NCBI RefSeq assembly: GCF_019801015.1
Contig: NZ_JAHVJZ010000010.1
Coordinates: 119,627-183,626 of the forward strand
DNA length: 64,000 nt
From: Marinobacter nauticus
GTDB lineage: Bacteria > Pseudomonadota > Gammaproteobacteria > Enterobacterales > Shewanellaceae
Direction of reading: 5' to 3'
The notes beneath the pieces were generated by a model. It did not search any database. It was not told the origin of the DNA and saw only the letters and a list, made by a program, of their open reading frames with translations. How positions within the stretch are numbered: position 1 is the stretch's first letter; each line of letters opens with the position of its first letter. The translations under genes and the position numbers were made by a program. Shown piece by piece: positions 1 through 8,895 of this stretch.

Positions 1-143
1 CAATTGGCTTTAATTCAGCGGCGATTCTTCGGTCAGGCGGGCATAAGGGGAGACTTACTGCGGCCAGGTGCCGAAAAAGTTCAGCGGATTGAGCCGGCTT
101 CGGTGATAATAAGCGCCTTGCAACGAGTTGAAGTGATCCCCCC
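1..143. other. Left-edge non-coding stretch before rlmJ
   Basis: No convincing gene lies here. A short open frame running into rlmJ in another frame has no family resemblance and overlaps the confident rlmJ start. A promoter for rlmJ is probably present, but I cannot place -35 and -10 boxes with confidence. Confidence 0.4.
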
Positions 144-983
144 ATGCTTTCCTATCGCCACAGTTACCATGCCGGCAACCACGCCGACGTTCTGAAGCAC
201 TGCGTCCAGTCTCTGATCCTGGACGCGCTCAAAGGCAAGGACAAAGCCTTTGTTTATCATGACACCCACTCCGGTGCGGGCCGTTACGATCTGCAGGATG
301 CGCACGCTGAGAAAACCGGCGAATACGTGGATGGCATTGGTCGTCTGTGGGGAGAAGATTGCCCGGCCGCTTTGCATCCGTATCTGAAAGCGGTGAAGTC
401 GCTGAACCCCAATGGCAACCTGCGCTACTACCCGGGCAGCCCGCTGTTGGCGGCTTCACTGCTCCGCCCCCAGGACCGCATGATGCTGACGGAGCTGCAC
501 CCCAGCGACCATCCCCGTCTGGTGCAGGAGTTTCAGGGCGACAAACGGGTTCGCATCGCCCGGGAAGATGGCTATCAGTGCCTGAAAGCCAACCTGCCGC
601 CGAAAGAGCGTCGCGGTGTGGTGCTGATCGATCCGCCATACGAGTTGAAAGATGAGTACCGGGATCTGGTTAAAGGGGTTCAGGAAGGGGTGAAGCGTTG
701 GGCTACCGGCACCTACGCGCTGTGGTATCCGGTGGTGTTCCGTCAGGATATTGAGTTCGTTGAGCGTCGCCTGAAGGCGTCCGGCATCCGTAAGATCCTG
801 AAGATTGAGCTGCGCGTTGAGCGGGATTCCGCTGAGCGTGGCATGACCGGCTCCGGCATGATCGTCATCAACCCGCCGTGGAAGCTGGAAAGTCAGATGG
901 CTGAGTTGCTGCCCTACCTGACCCAAAAGCTGGGACAGTCGCCGCATGCCGGCTACACACTGGAGTGGCTGGTGGGCGAGTAA
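144..983 (+). CDS. rlmJ: 23S rRNA (adenine(2030)-N6)-methyltransferase RlmJ
   Basis: RlmJ uses S-adenosylmethionine to methylate N6 of A2030 in 23S rRNA in the cytoplasm. The 279-residue product has the typical family length. It begins with the characteristic MLSYRHSYHAGNHADVLKH segment, and the class I methyltransferase catalytic motif appears as LIDPPYE near residue 163, followed by a YALWYPV segment. The gene stands alone and is followed by a perfect hairpin terminator at 1001-1028, converging on a chemoreceptor gene. Identity is clear from the N-terminus and the DPPY motif. Confidence 0.96.
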   Translation: MLSYRHSYHAGNHADVLKHCVQSLILDALKGKDKAFVYHDTHSGAGRYDLQDAHAEKTGEYVDGIGRLWGEDCPAALHPYLKAVKSLNPNGNLRYYPGSPLLAASLLRPQDRMMLTELHPSDHPRLVQEFQGDKRVRIAREDGYQCLKANLPPKERRGVVLIDPPYELKDEYRDLVKGVQEGVKRWATGTYALWYPVVFRQDIEFVERRLKASGIRKILKIELRVERDSAERGMTGSGMIVINPPWKLESQMAELLPYLTQKLGQSPHAGYTLEWLVGE

Positions 984-1000
984 CCACCGCTTTGCGAATG

Positions 1001-1028
1001 ACAAAGGGCGCCAATTGGCGCCCTTTGT
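1001..1028. terminator. Perfect 28-nt palindromic terminator between rlmJ and the chemoreceptor
   Basis: The 12-bp arms ACAAAGGGCGCC and GGCGCCCTTTGT flank an AATT loop. It lies between two convergent genes, so it can terminate both strands. Confidence 0.85.
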
Positions 1029-1040
1029 GGTTCTGGTGGA

Positions 1041-2432
1041 TCAGCTATTCAGGTTCTGCACCAGGGTGTCGAGTTTGCCGGCCTGTTGATTCAGCTCGGA
1101 GATGCGGCCAACGGCCTGCTGGATCTGCTCTCCGATGGCGCTGCTGTGCTGGCGGATCTGGTCGATGTTCTGCACCAGTGTGCTGGCCACGCCGCTTTGT
1201 TGCTCTGCGGCGGTGGCGATTTCCGCGCTGCGCAGGGCCAGGTCCTGGTTGCGCTCACTGATGTGGTGGATCTGCGCTGCTACGCGGCCCATCAGTTCGC
1301 CACTCTGGGACGCGTTATCGACGGTCCGTTCCATCACGTCCACCAACTGGGAGCGGCCATTTTGCAGGGTATCCATCATACCCTGAATGGCCACGGTGGC
1401 TTCCTGGGTGCGGCCTGCCAGCGTGCGTACTTCATCGGCAACCACGGCAAAGCCCCGGCCTTGCTCACCGGCTCGTGCCGCCTCAATGGCCGCGTTGAGC
1501 GCCAGCAGATTGGTCTGTTCGGAGATGGCGTTGATGCTGGTCAGCACCTGGTTAATCTGGTTGATGTTTTGCTCCAGCATGCTCACCGCCTGGGCGGCTT
1601 CGCCCACCTCTCCCTGCAGTGTGCTCAGGCTATGCTGAGTTTGGTTAAGCTCATCCTGACCGGCCTGCGCGGCGGAGGCGGCGGTCTGGGTATTTTCGGA
1701 GGAGGTGACGGCGTGACTGGCCACTTCGCGAATGGAGTACTCCATCTCCTCTGAAGCACTCACCAGGCTATCCAGTTGTACGCTCTGCTCCTGGGACAGA
1801 GATTGGGAGCTGCGACTCATCTCGGTCAGTTCGGTGCTCAGCTGTTGCATCAGCCCGGCGGCCTGTTTCATCTCCTGAACCAGGCTTTGCTCACGGTCCG
1901 CCACCTTGTCGATGGTGATGGCAATCTGGCTGAATTCATCCCGGACCGGGAAGAAGTTAAGACGGGCGGTGAGATCCCCCTGCGCCAATTGGCTCAGGGC
2001 GTTGTTCATGGTGAACATGGCCCCGCCAATGAAGGTCATGGTGTAGTACGAGACCATGGCACAGAACAGCACGGCCAGCCCGATCAGCCCCAGTACCGGC
2101 GTGGTAAACAGGTCGCTCAGGCCCGGCAATTCGGCAATACCAAGCCGCTGTCCCGATGCCAGCACGATGGCGTGGCTGGTCTCACCGAGACGGAATGGGG
2201 TGTCAGCCAGCAGCGTGTGGGCGTCGACGCCACTCTGCTGATTCAACAGGTCGGCGACCCACTGTTGCTGCGTCTGCAATTGAAGCAGCGACTGACTCTG
2301 TGCCTGATGAGCGAGCACGCCCACAATCACAGCAAGCGCGAACAGCGGAACGAAAAACACCAGAAGGAATTTTTCACGAAGAGTGAGGTGGATCAGCAGT
2401 CTGTCGATCCAGCGAAACGCGACTTCTTTCAT
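1041..2432 (-). CDS. Methyl-accepting chemotaxis protein
   Basis: A membrane chemoreceptor that would signal to CheA/CheW. A first membrane helix lies near residues 16-38 and a second near 110-135, leaving a short periplasmic segment of about 70 residues, too small for a classic 4-helix bundle or Cache domain. A HAMP linker follows, then a long coiled coil with the conserved hairpin tip seen as [20 protein letters not shown]. The ATG at 2432 (MKEVAFRW) is chosen over upstream in-frame starts because an AAGGA ribosome site precedes it and the upstream extension is not protein-like. The ligand cannot be predicted. It converges on rlmJ across the 1001-1028 terminator. Confidence 0.9.
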   Translation of the reverse strand: MKEVAFRWIDRLLIHLTLREKFLLVFFVPLFALAVIVGVLAHQAQSQSLLQLQTQQQWVADLLNQQSGVDAHTLLADTPFRLGETSHAIVLASGQRLGIAELPGLSDLFTTPVLGLIGLAVLFCAMVSYYTMTFIGGAMFTMNNALSQLAQGDLTARLNFFPVRDEFSQIAITIDKVADREQSLVQEMKQAAGLMQQLSTELTEMSRSSQSLSQEQSVQLDSLVSASEEMEYSIREVASHAVTSSENTQTAASAAQAGQDELNQTQHSLSTLQGEVGEAAQAVSMLEQNINQINQVLTSINAISEQTNLLALNAAIEAARAGEQGRGFAVVADEVRTLAGRTQEATVAIQGMMDTLQNGRSQLVDVMERTVDNASQSGELMGRVAAQIHHISERNQDLALRSAEIATAAEQQSGVASTLVQNIDQIRQHSSAIGEQIQQAVGRISELNQQAGKLDTLVQNLNS

Positions 2433-2593
2433 CGGTAAACCGGTTCCTTCCGATGGGGATTTGCGGAGCATTATGGAGTGAACGGGGGGTAAAAAAAAGC
2501 GGCACAAATCGCCTTTGGGGTAAGTGGCTTGTTGGTTTGGATAACAAATGAGCAACCGGTGGCGTGTTGGCCGTTCCGGCGGGGAAACCGGCA

Positions 2594-2619
2594 TAAAAAA
2601 AGCCCCGATCGCTCGGGGC
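2594..2619 (-). terminator. Intrinsic terminator, minus strand
   Basis: Stem GCCCCGA/TCGGGGC with loop TCGC (2602-2619). The A tract at 2594-2601 becomes the U tail of a minus-strand transcript. Confidence 0.75.
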
Positions 2620-2700
2620 CGAAAAGGGGTTATCAAAGAAAGCAGGCGACGCTGTTGCCGGTTACAAAGGGCGTTACGCTCTGCAACAGGGGCATGCTCT
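2594..2700 (-). ncRNA. Candidate small RNA or untranslated leader, unassigned
   Basis: The 387-nt gap between the chemoreceptor and the next gene ends on the minus strand in a textbook intrinsic terminator (hairpin 2602-2619, then seven T on that strand). Just upstream on the same strand a second stem pairs CTGTTGC with GCAACAG (2652-2658 with 2683-2689). No protein gene runs into this terminator. The structure fits a small RNA of roughly 100-180 nt, or an attenuated leader of the chemoreceptor. I see no clear -35/-10 pair, so the 5' end is a guess. Confidence 0.4.
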
Positions 2701-2819
2701 CAATCCACTATGGCGACCGGGTGACAGTGCCGTTTCAATCGGATGACAGAGGCCCTAAGGCCTTGACGCCATTTGTTATCTATACTCCGAACAATACGCG
2801 ACCCGTCATGGAGAACCCT

Positions 2820-3269
2820 ATGAACGATTCATCCTTTAACACTCTGGGCCTGATCATTGCCGGCACGCTGGCGCTGGTACTGCTGGCTTGGGTGCTGGTG
2901 ATTTTGCGCCGGGATCGTGCCCACGAGAAAGAGGAGCAGCTGCGTTCCGATGCGGCGGTTGACTCTGCCCTGAACCGTCTGTTGAGCGCCTATGATGAGG
3001 CGATTGCCGTCCCGACGGACGCGCTGGTGTTTGTCGTGGAGCAGCGGCTCAAGGATCTGCTGTTGGTGGTCGTTTCCTTTGAAGAAGTGGATGAGGACTT
3101 CCACACGCTGCCCCAGGCCCTGGAAGACGCGTTGGTGACCCTGGAGGGGTTCGCTGACAAGGATGAGCATATCCGACGCGAACAACTGGGTGCAGATAAG
3201 ACCCGTCTGATGGCTTATCACCAGCAAATAGAGCGCATTTTGGCCCAAGAATCTGCGCAATCTCACTGA
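2820..3269 (+). CDS. Hypothetical single-pass membrane protein
   Basis: A 149-residue protein not assigned to a family. Residues 8-28 form one hydrophobic helix (LGLIIAGTLALVLLAWVLVI) followed by a basic RRDR stop-transfer motif, then a soluble, acidic, mostly helical cytoplasmic domain rich in Glu, Asp and Leu. The start at 2820 (MNDSSF) is preferred because GGAG lies six bases upstream; an alternative ATG at 2808 would overlap that ribosome site. The architecture resembles small membrane-anchored accessory proteins, but no function can be stated. Confidence 0.7.
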   Translation: MNDSSFNTLGLIIAGTLALVLLAWVLVILRRDRAHEKEEQLRSDAAVDSALNRLLSAYDEAIAVPTDALVFVVEQRLKDLLLVVVSFEEVDEDFHTLPQALEDALVTLEGFADKDEHIRREQLGADKTRLMAYHQQIERILAQESAQSH

Positions 3270-3389
3270 ATCGACAATTGAAAGCCCCGGATGCTTGATG
3301 GTCAATCAGAGCTGTGTTTTGATCTGGATCAAAGTCGAATGGCGTATCAGTCCCATTTGTGATTGACCCCAACCCGGATTTTTTGATTG

Positions 3390-3644
3390 ATGAAACCCAT
3401 TGCTATCTGGTTGAGCCGAGCGCTGCTCCCTGTTATGGCCATGTTTGGTCTCTTTCTGTCTCTTCGCGCCACTGATGTTGGCTTCAGTGCGCCGTTGGCT
3501 CTGGCGGCGTTGTGTCTTGCCCTTGTCTCAGGGGTGTTCTGGGCTGAGTACAGGCGTCAGGCCTTACGCTATCCCAGCCGCTTTTCCCGTCTTCGCTTTC
3601 CCTCCGTGGATCTGACCGCTAAACCAAAGTCGGATCCTGCCTGA
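3390..3644 (+). CDS. Small hypothetical membrane protein
   Basis: An 84-residue protein with two predicted membrane helices (about residues 5-24 and 32-49) and a basic, Pro-containing cytoplasmic tail. The ATG at 3390 is used; an in-frame TTG one codon earlier is unlikely. No good ribosome site is seen, which lowers confidence. It lies just upstream of, and on the same strand as, the isochorismatase-like gene. Family not recognised. Confidence 0.5.
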   Translation: MKPIAIWLSRALLPVMAMFGLFLSLRATDVGFSAPLALAALCLALVSGVFWAEYRRQALRYPSRFSRLRFPSVDLTAKPKSDPA

Positions 3645-3693
3645 GCGACAATCGTGGCACAGTGGGGTTTCCATCCGGCAGGAGGTAACCCCA

Positions 3694-4233
3694 ATGCTCT
3701 CTTCGCAACAAAGCGCGCTGATTCTGATTGATGTGCAGGGCAGGCTGGCCCGCACCATGCACGACAGTGACGCCCTCATTCATCGACTCCAGGCATTGGT
3801 TCAGGGCGCTCAGGCTCTGGACGTGCCCATCATCTGGGTTGAACAGTATCCCGAGGGGTTAGGCCCCACCATCCCCGAATTGGCAGAACTGCTGCCTGAC
3901 CTGGCACCGGTGTCCAAACTCAGCTTTGGTTGTGGCATGAGCCCGGAAGTGATGGCCGAAATCACCCGCTCGGGGCGACGACAGTTGGTGCTTTGTGGCA
4001 TAGAAAGCCATGTGTGTGTTTATCAGAGCGCGGCTCAGTTTCTGGAACAGGGTTTTGAGGTTGAAGTGGTCAGTGATGCGGTCAGTGCCCGCACGCCGGA
4101 GAACCACCAACTTGGGCTGCGCCGTATGGCCGATTGCGGTGCACGGCTTACCGGCGTTGAAATGGTGCTTTTCGAGTGGATGGGGCGCTGTGACCACCCG
4201 CAGTTCAAGACCCTGCTGAGCCTGGTTAAGTAA
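3694..4233 (+). CDS. Isochorismatase-family cysteine hydrolase
   Basis: A 179-residue member of the isochorismatase-like fold (YcaC/nicotinamidase relatives). The N-terminal ALILIDVQGRL carries the catalytic Asp, and LCGIESHVCVYQ near residue 110 carries the conserved cis-peptide region and nucleophilic Cys. The length equals single-domain family members. A strong AGGAGGTAA ribosome site precedes the ATG. The substrate is not evident from neighbours, which are unknown membrane proteins, so only the hydrolase class is assigned. Confidence 0.88.
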   Translation: MLSSQQSALILIDVQGRLARTMHDSDALIHRLQALVQGAQALDVPIIWVEQYPEGLGPTIPELAELLPDLAPVSKLSFGCGMSPEVMAEITRSGRRQLVLCGIESHVCVYQSAAQFLEQGFEVEVVSDAVSARTPENHQLGLRRMADCGARLTGVEMVLFEWMGRCDHPQFKTLLSLVK

Positions 4234-4305
4234 ACTCTGGCAGCCAAAATAACAACCTGTTAACATCCTGTTTTGTCTTTGGGCTTAATGAGTTAGGAGC
4301 ATGGA

Positions 4306-4923
4306 ATGCTGATCATTTGGCGGGGTTTGGGCTGGCTGGTGCCAGTGTTGGTGGCGGTGGTATTTGTGGGAATGCAGTTACTGCTGAATTCCCTGTTTGG
4401 GGAAGGCACCTACCGGGCGGAGGGCTGGTCGCTGTGGCTGACGGTGGGCATCGCCTCGGTCCTGATTGGCTTCTTTGGCCTGCTGGTCAATCAGCGCGAT
4501 GGAGAAGAGGGTCACCGTCGGTCTCATGCGCTGTTTTTCATTCCCGTTCAGTATTGGGCATTGCTGCTTCCACTTCTGGTGGGGGGCCTGGAGTACGCTG
4601 AGGGGCAGAAAGAGGACCGGATGGCCACTTACCTGGCGCAGCCTCAGGTCGGCGACCACTATCTGCTCGATCTCAGAAACGTCTTTGATGATGTTGACGG
4701 CGAGTTTCCCTATGGCGCCATGAAGGTGGTGGCAGTGAACAACTCCGGCGTTAAAGTGGTGCTCTCGGAGTATCAGTTCGATCAGCGTGCCGGCATCCGT
4801 GAAGCGATACGGGAGCAGAACGAAAACAGCGGTTTTGCGGAAGAGAGCAGCTTCCATTTTGGCTTTGATGAGATCGAAGCGCTGGTGGCCGATGAGGAGA
4901 TTTTCGACATCCAGCGCTTCTGA
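4306..4923 (+). CDS. Hypothetical membrane protein
   Basis: A 205-residue protein with three predicted membrane helices in its first 105 residues (near 6-27, 40-62 and 77-98), followed by a soluble C-terminal domain of about 100 residues rich in acidic residues. AGGAG six bases upstream fixes the start at 4306 rather than the out-of-frame ATG at 4301. It converges on the TolB-like gene with only a 5-base gap and no obvious terminator. Family not recognised. Confidence 0.65.
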   Translation: MLIIWRGLGWLVPVLVAVVFVGMQLLLNSLFGEGTYRAEGWSLWLTVGIASVLIGFFGLLVNQRDGEEGHRRSHALFFIPVQYWALLLPLLVGGLEYAEGQKEDRMATYLAQPQVGDHYLLDLRNVFDDVDGEFPYGAMKVVAVNNSGVKVVLSEYQFDQRAGIREAIREQNENSGFAEESSFHFGFDEIEALVADEEIFDIQRF

Positions 4924-4928
4924 GGCCG

Positions 4929-5783
4929 TTACAGCCCGACGACGGCAAGGTGTTTGCCGTCCGGGCTGATGGCCAGACGACCGATGGTGGTGACGCCGTA
5001 ATCGGCAAGATCCGCCACCGGCTGCCATTGCTTCTCCGCATCCCATCGCCATAGTGTGTTACCACGGCCCATCCAGATCCGCCCCGCTTTGTCCCAGGCG
5101 TAATCCTCACTGACCTTATCGACTGCGGTGATGGGGCGAATGGCGCCGCTGTCAGGATGGAATCCTTTAATCACCCAATCTCCGTCGACCTGCTTGTGCA
5201 AAAAGCTGAACTCCTGGCTGCCGGGAATGGCGTGGAGGCTGCGGCCTACGCTGGCGCTGACAAAGTGACGCTCGTCCGCTTGCTCACCCCAGGGTTCGAA
5301 ATAGAGGTGGTAGCCGTAGCGGGCCCATAGCAGCGTCCCTTGTCCGGCCCGTTGGGCGTAATAACCAGCAGGAATGTAACTGTTCACCGCACGTTCGCGA
5401 CTTTTTCCTTCCATCTTCTGCCACACGCTCTGGTGAGGCACCCCTTGTTCCACCACGTAGGTGATGGTGCCGGGTGCTTCGCCGGGCTGGGGCGAAAACT
5501 CACTTTCTTCTGGCGAGTTGGTCAGGTTACGAATCGCACCGCTGGCCACGTCATACTGAAAGATGTCCATCTGGCCACCAGCCCGATCGGAGCTGAACAG
5601 TAAGCCCCGGCCATCGGCGGTAAAGGCCGGCTGATTGTTGTAACCCTGAGCTCCGGTCACGGCTTTGTGCCGGGCCGGCTGGCCGTCCTCCAGCGCAAAC
5701 AGGTGCAACTGGGTATCCATCGCCAGGGCAGGGCTGACGAGCAGGGGGGACAACAAGGGGATCATTCGGGGGAAAGTGCGCAT
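4929..5783 (-). CDS. Periplasmic TolB-like beta-propeller protein
   Basis: A 284-residue protein with a signal peptide ending near SPALA-MD (about residue 21). It contains WD40-like (PD40) repeats typical of TolB-type propellers: QPAFTADGRGLLFSSDRAG near residue 51 and LAISPDGKHLAVVG at the extreme C-terminus. The repeats imply a secreted or periplasmic beta-propeller, probably binding or scaffolding. It is shorter than TolB, lacks the TolB N-terminal domain, and no Pal/Tol genes are nearby, so it is not TolB itself. The exact role is unknown. Confidence 0.75.
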   Translation of the reverse strand: MRTFPRMIPLLSPLLVSPALAMDTQLHLFALEDGQPARHKAVTGAQGYNNQPAFTADGRGLLFSSDRAGGQMDIFQYDVASGAIRNLTNSPEESEFSPQPGEAPGTITYVVEQGVPHQSVWQKMEGKSRERAVNSYIPAGYYAQRAGQGTLLWARYGYHLYFEPWGEQADERHFVSASVGRSLHAIPGSQEFSFLHKQVDGDWVIKGFHPDSGAIRPITAVDKVSEDYAWDKAGRIWMGRGNTLWRWDAEKQWQPVADLADYGVTTIGRLAISPDGKHLAVVGL

Positions 5784-5868
5784 CCATGGCCTCTCTTTTT
5801 GTTATCGAAAGGTGGGAAGCTAACAGGGGAGAATCGCAGGGGCAAGGCGTGACCTGGCCCCTGCAAGC

Positions 5869-6537
5869 TCAGGGCTGGCTGATACGGTAGCAGTAACGCT
5901 CCACCAGGCCAGGGAGTTGGGCCAGTACCGTCTCTTTCAGGGCGAGGGGGCTCTGTTCCAGCTGTTGGGCGAGCTGATTGGCATCAAATTCGCCCAGTGC
6001 GGGCACCGAGACCGGTGCAAAGCTGAGGTGCCAGGGTTCCGGGGCGACGCCACCGAGGGGCTCACGGAAAGGGCGGAAAAAGCCGTACTGGCTGAGGCGG
6101 GGTTCCAACCATTCGGCCAGTGAGTGACAGGGGCCTCCGGGTTGGTATTCCCAGGGTTCCAGTTGCAGGGCGTCGCGGCTTATTGCGCCGGCATCGTACC
6201 AGTCCAGATCCGTTCCCCAGTGATGACGTGAGGTGCCGGGCAGCGCCGACCAGGCCAGGATGGCATCCAGAATGTCGGCGTCGCTCATCACCCGTACATC
6301 GCAGCGTTCACCCGCCCGGTTGTTGAGTGCGCGACTGCCGTCCGCTTTGCCATTGAAGATCGCCAGCTGGCGCTCAAACCCACGCCAGCCGGAGCAGACC
6401 GCCAGCTGGAATCCCGCGCCGGCGGCATCGGCCACCAGCGCCTGCCAGGCGGTGGCGGTCTGCGCTTCCAGGCGCTGGCCTGCGACCGAAACCAGGTGCG
6501 CGTCGTCCAGCCCGAGCATCTGGGCCTGGGTCAGCAC
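5869..6537 (-). CDS. M15-family D,D-carboxypeptidase-like peptidase
   Basis: A 222-residue protein resembling the VanY/D-alanyl-D-alanine carboxypeptidase M15 family, which trims D-Ala from peptidoglycan peptides. Zinc-site features are [11 protein letters not shown] (HxxGxD type, about residue 126) and PEPWHLSF (WH motif, about residue 188). The GTG at 6537 is chosen because GTGCTGA overlaps the dapE stop, a classic translational-coupling arrangement; the longer frame would extend far into dapE. There is no clear signal peptide, so it may act in the cytoplasm or on recycled muropeptides. It is co-transcribed after dapE. Confidence 0.8.
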   Translation of the reverse strand: MLTQAQMLGLDDAHLVSVAGQRLEAQTATAWQALVADAAGAGFQLAVCSGWRGFERQLAIFNGKADGSRALNNRAGERCDVRVMSDADILDAILAWSALPGTSRHHWGTDLDWYDAGAISRDALQLEPWEYQPGGPCHSLAEWLEPRLSQYGFFRPFREPLGGVAPEPWHLSFAPVSVPALGEFDANQLAQQLEQSPLALKETVLAQLPGLVERYCYRISQP

Positions 6538-7664
6538 AGCAGCTTCTCCAGCACCTTTTCGTAGCAGTCGGTCAGCAGCTCCAGATCCCGCACGCTGACG
6601 CATTCGTTGATCTTATGAATGGTGGCGTTGCAGGGACCGAGTTCCAGCACTTCAGCGCCGGTCGGAGCGATAAAGCGACCATCGGAGGTGCCGCCGCTGG
6701 TGGAGGGTTCGGTGTCGTAGCCGGTGACCTCGCGAATCGCCTCACACGTGGCCTGGAGCAATGGCCCACCGCCGGTCAGGAAGGGCTGGCCGTTGTAGGT
6801 CCACTTGATGTCGTAATCCAGACCGTAACGGTCAAAGATGTTGTGCACCCGGGCTTCCAGCTCCTGCGCCGTGACTTCGGTGCTGTAACGGAAGTTGAAC
6901 TGAACGTTCAGTACTCCCGGTACCACGTTGGGGGCACCGGTGCCCGCATGGATATTGGCGATCTGGAAACTGGTGGGCGGGAAGAACTCGTTGCCCTTAT
7001 CCCACTCCATGGCGGACAGCTCAGCCAGCGCCGGAGCGGCTTTATGGACCGGGTTGTCCGCCAGGTGCGGGTAGGCCACATGGCCCTGGATCCCTTTTAC
7101 CGCCACTTCGGCGGTCAGGCTGCCGCGGCGCCCGTTTTTGATGATGTCGCCAAGCTTATGGGTGCTGGACGGCTCACCCACGATGCACCAGGTGATCTTC
7201 TCGTTGCGCGCCTCCAGGGTGTCGATCACCCGGGTGGTGCCGTTAATGAAAGGCCCCTCCTCGTCGGAGGTGATCAGAAAGGCGATGGATCCGTTGTGGT
7301 CCGGATTGGCCTTAACGAAACGCTCAGTTGCCACCAGCATCGCCGCCAGTGAGCCTTTCATATCGGCGGCACCGCGGCCGTGCAGCGTGCCGTCAATGAC
7401 GGTGGGCTCAAACGGGGGCGTATGCCATTGGCTCAAATCGCCCGGCGGCACCACGTCGGTGTGCCCGGCAAAACAGAATACCGGCCCGCCAGTGCCGCGT
7501 CGGGCCCACAGGTTGGTGGTGTCCTCAAACACCATCGACTCGATGGTAAAGCCCAGAGGCTCAAGCATCGCGGCCATCATGGCCTGGCAGCCGGCGTCTT
7601 CCGGAGTGACTGAGGGGCGGGCGATCAGGTCTTTCGCCAGTGCCAGAACCTGAGAATCAGACAT
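6531..7664 (-). CDS. dapE: Succinyl-diaminopimelate desuccinylase
   Basis: DapE hydrolyses N-succinyl-LL-2,6-diaminopimelate in lysine and meso-DAP synthesis, feeding peptidoglycan. The 377-residue length is standard. Dinuclear-zinc features are visible: [12 protein letters not shown] (His and Asp, about residue 66), [10 protein letters not shown] (Asp, about 96), DEEGP (catalytic Glu region, about 133) and a C-terminal [12 protein letters not shown] (His). It overlaps the end of the upstream ArsC-like gene by 8 bp and the downstream M15 peptidase by 7 bp, forming a compact three-gene cell-wall unit. Confidence 0.97.
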   Translation of the reverse strand: MSDSQVLALAKDLIARPSVTPEDAGCQAMMAAMLEPLGFTIESMVFEDTTNLWARRGTGGPVFCFAGHTDVVPPGDLSQWHTPPFEPTVIDGTLHGRGAADMKGSLAAMLVATERFVKANPDHNGSIAFLITSDEEGPFINGTTRVIDTLEARNEKITWCIVGEPSSTHKLGDIIKNGRRGSLTAEVAVKGIQGHVAYPHLADNPVHKAAPALAELSAMEWDKGNEFFPPTSFQIANIHAGTGAPNVVPGVLNVQFNFRYSTEVTAQELEARVHNIFDRYGLDYDIKWTYNGQPFLTGGGPLLQATCEAIREVTGYDTEPSTSGGTSDGRFIAPTGAEVLELGPCNATIHKINECVSVRDLELLTDCYEKVLEKLLC

Positions 7665-8007
7665 GCCTGGCCACCCACTGGTCGTAATCGGCAGCCTTAA
7701 AGCCCACCATTAACTCGCCAGCGGATTCCAGTACCGGGCGCTTGACCAGGGTCGGGTTGGCCAGCATCAGCTGCTTGGCTTTGGCCGCGTCCAGACCCTG
7801 CTTGTCGGCGTCGTCCAGCGCACGCCAGCTGGTGGAGCGGGTGTTCAGCAATGTGGTGTAAGGCACCTGCTCGAGCCAGCGGCTCAGGGTGGCGTCATCC
7901 AGTCCGGCTTCGCGGAAATCGTGAAAGGTGTGGGGGCAGCCCTTGGCGTCCAGGTGTTTGCGGGCCTTGCGGACGGTATCACAGCTTTTGATGCCGTACA
8001 GGATCAT
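7657..8007 (-). CDS. ArsC/Spx-family thioredoxin-fold protein, YffB-like
   Basis: A 116-residue ArsC-like protein. [17 protein letters not shown] carries the Cys position of the family as a single cysteine, not a CxxC pair, and LVKRPVLE near residue 86 is the conserved ArsC cis-Pro segment. In E. coli the YffB homologue also lies directly upstream of dapE, and this order is kept here. YffB proteins are glutathione-dependent thiol reductase candidates; arsenate reduction should not be assumed. Confidence 0.88.
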   Translation of the reverse strand: MILYGIKSCDTVRKARKHLDAKGCPHTFHDFREAGLDDATLSRWLEQVPYTTLLNTRSTSWRALDDADKQGLDAAKAKQLMLANPTLVKRPVLESAGELMVGFKAADYDQWVARHV

Positions 8008-8175
8008 CCTTTTTGCTCCAGTCAGTTATTGTCCGGGCATTGTGACATTGCGCGCTCAGGGCGACAAGGTGATGGGGATTTGTGCTGGCGATCACTGAAC
8101 CGGGCAAATTGGTGTTGCAACTGTGAGCAAAGCTTTCCAAGATCGGGGCTTCGAAATGGTGGACAAGGCGAGACA

Positions 8176-8895
8176 ATGGCTCTGACAGGCAGCCGTATTC
8201 TGGTGGTGGAAGATGACAGCGTGACCCAGTTGCGCCATCAGGGTTACTTCCAGCAGGCGGGTTATGAGGTGACCGCGGTATCCAGTGCGGCGCAGATGCG
8301 TGCGGCGATGGCCGGCCAGGCGTTTGACCTGGTGCTGCTGGACGTGAACCTGCCGGACGAAGACGGCATGCAACTCACCCGGGAGCTGCGCAGCGAGTCC
8401 GCCGTGGGCATTATCCTGGTGACCGGTCGCAGTGATGCGGTGGACAAAATCGTCGGACTTGAGATGGGCGCGGACGATTACGTCACCAAACCGGTGGAGA
8501 TGCGGGAGTTGCTGGTGCGGGTCAAGAACCTGCTGTGGCGCATTGATCAGGCTCAGCGGCCCGCCCAACCCACCAACGGTGGGGCGGTACTGCACTTTTC
8601 CGGCTGGACGCTGAATCTGGGCAGCCGTCAGTTGTGTCGCGACGGGCAGGATGTTCGCCTGACCACCGCCGAATTTGAACTGTTGGCGGCGTTTGCCCGC
8701 TATCCCCAGCAGGTGTTACCCCGCGAGCGCTTGCTGAGCCTCCTGTCCCACCGCGTGGACGCCCCGGATGACCGCACCATTGATGTGTTGGTGCGTCGGC
8801 TTCGTGCCAAGATGGAGAAGGGAGAGGGGCTGCCGAAGCTGATCGTCACCGTTCACGGCGAAGGGTACCTGTTCGGCTCTACCGTTACATCGTAA
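8176..8895 (+). CDS. torR: Response regulator TorR
   Basis: A 239-residue OmpR/PhoB-family regulator. The receiver domain (about 1-120) has the acidic pair VVEDD, phospho-acceptor Asp in LLDVNLPDEDG and the conserved Lys in YVTKP. The C-terminal winged helix (about 135-235) contains the TIDVLVRRLRAKME recognition segment. The TorT and TorS genes beside it support the TorR assignment. The ATG at 8176 begins MALTGSRILVVEDD, with an AAGGCGA ribosome site; longer upstream frame sequence is non-coding. Its 3' end overlaps the convergent torT by 43 bp. The likely target is the dmsAB-chaperone operon, whose upstream region carries Tor-box-like repeats. Confidence 0.92.
   Translation: MALTGSRILVVEDDSVTQLRHQGYFQQAGYEVTAVSSAAQMRAAMAGQAFDLVLLDVNLPDEDGMQLTRELRSESAVGIILVTGRSDAVDKIVGLEMGADDYVTKPVEMRELLVRVKNLLWRIDQAQRPAQPTNGGAVLHFSGWTLNLGSRQLCRDGQDVRLTTAEFELLAAFARYPQQVLPRERLLSLLSHRVDAPDDRTIDVLVRRLRAKMEKGEGLPKLIVTVHGEGYLFGSTVTS

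Noticed and set aside
4..195. 63-codon frame at the left edge
   Set aside because: Runs into rlmJ in another frame and has no homology features.
2763..2786. TTGACG and TATACT as a promoter for the 2820 gene
   Set aside because: The spacing is only 12 bp, too short for a sigma70 promoter.
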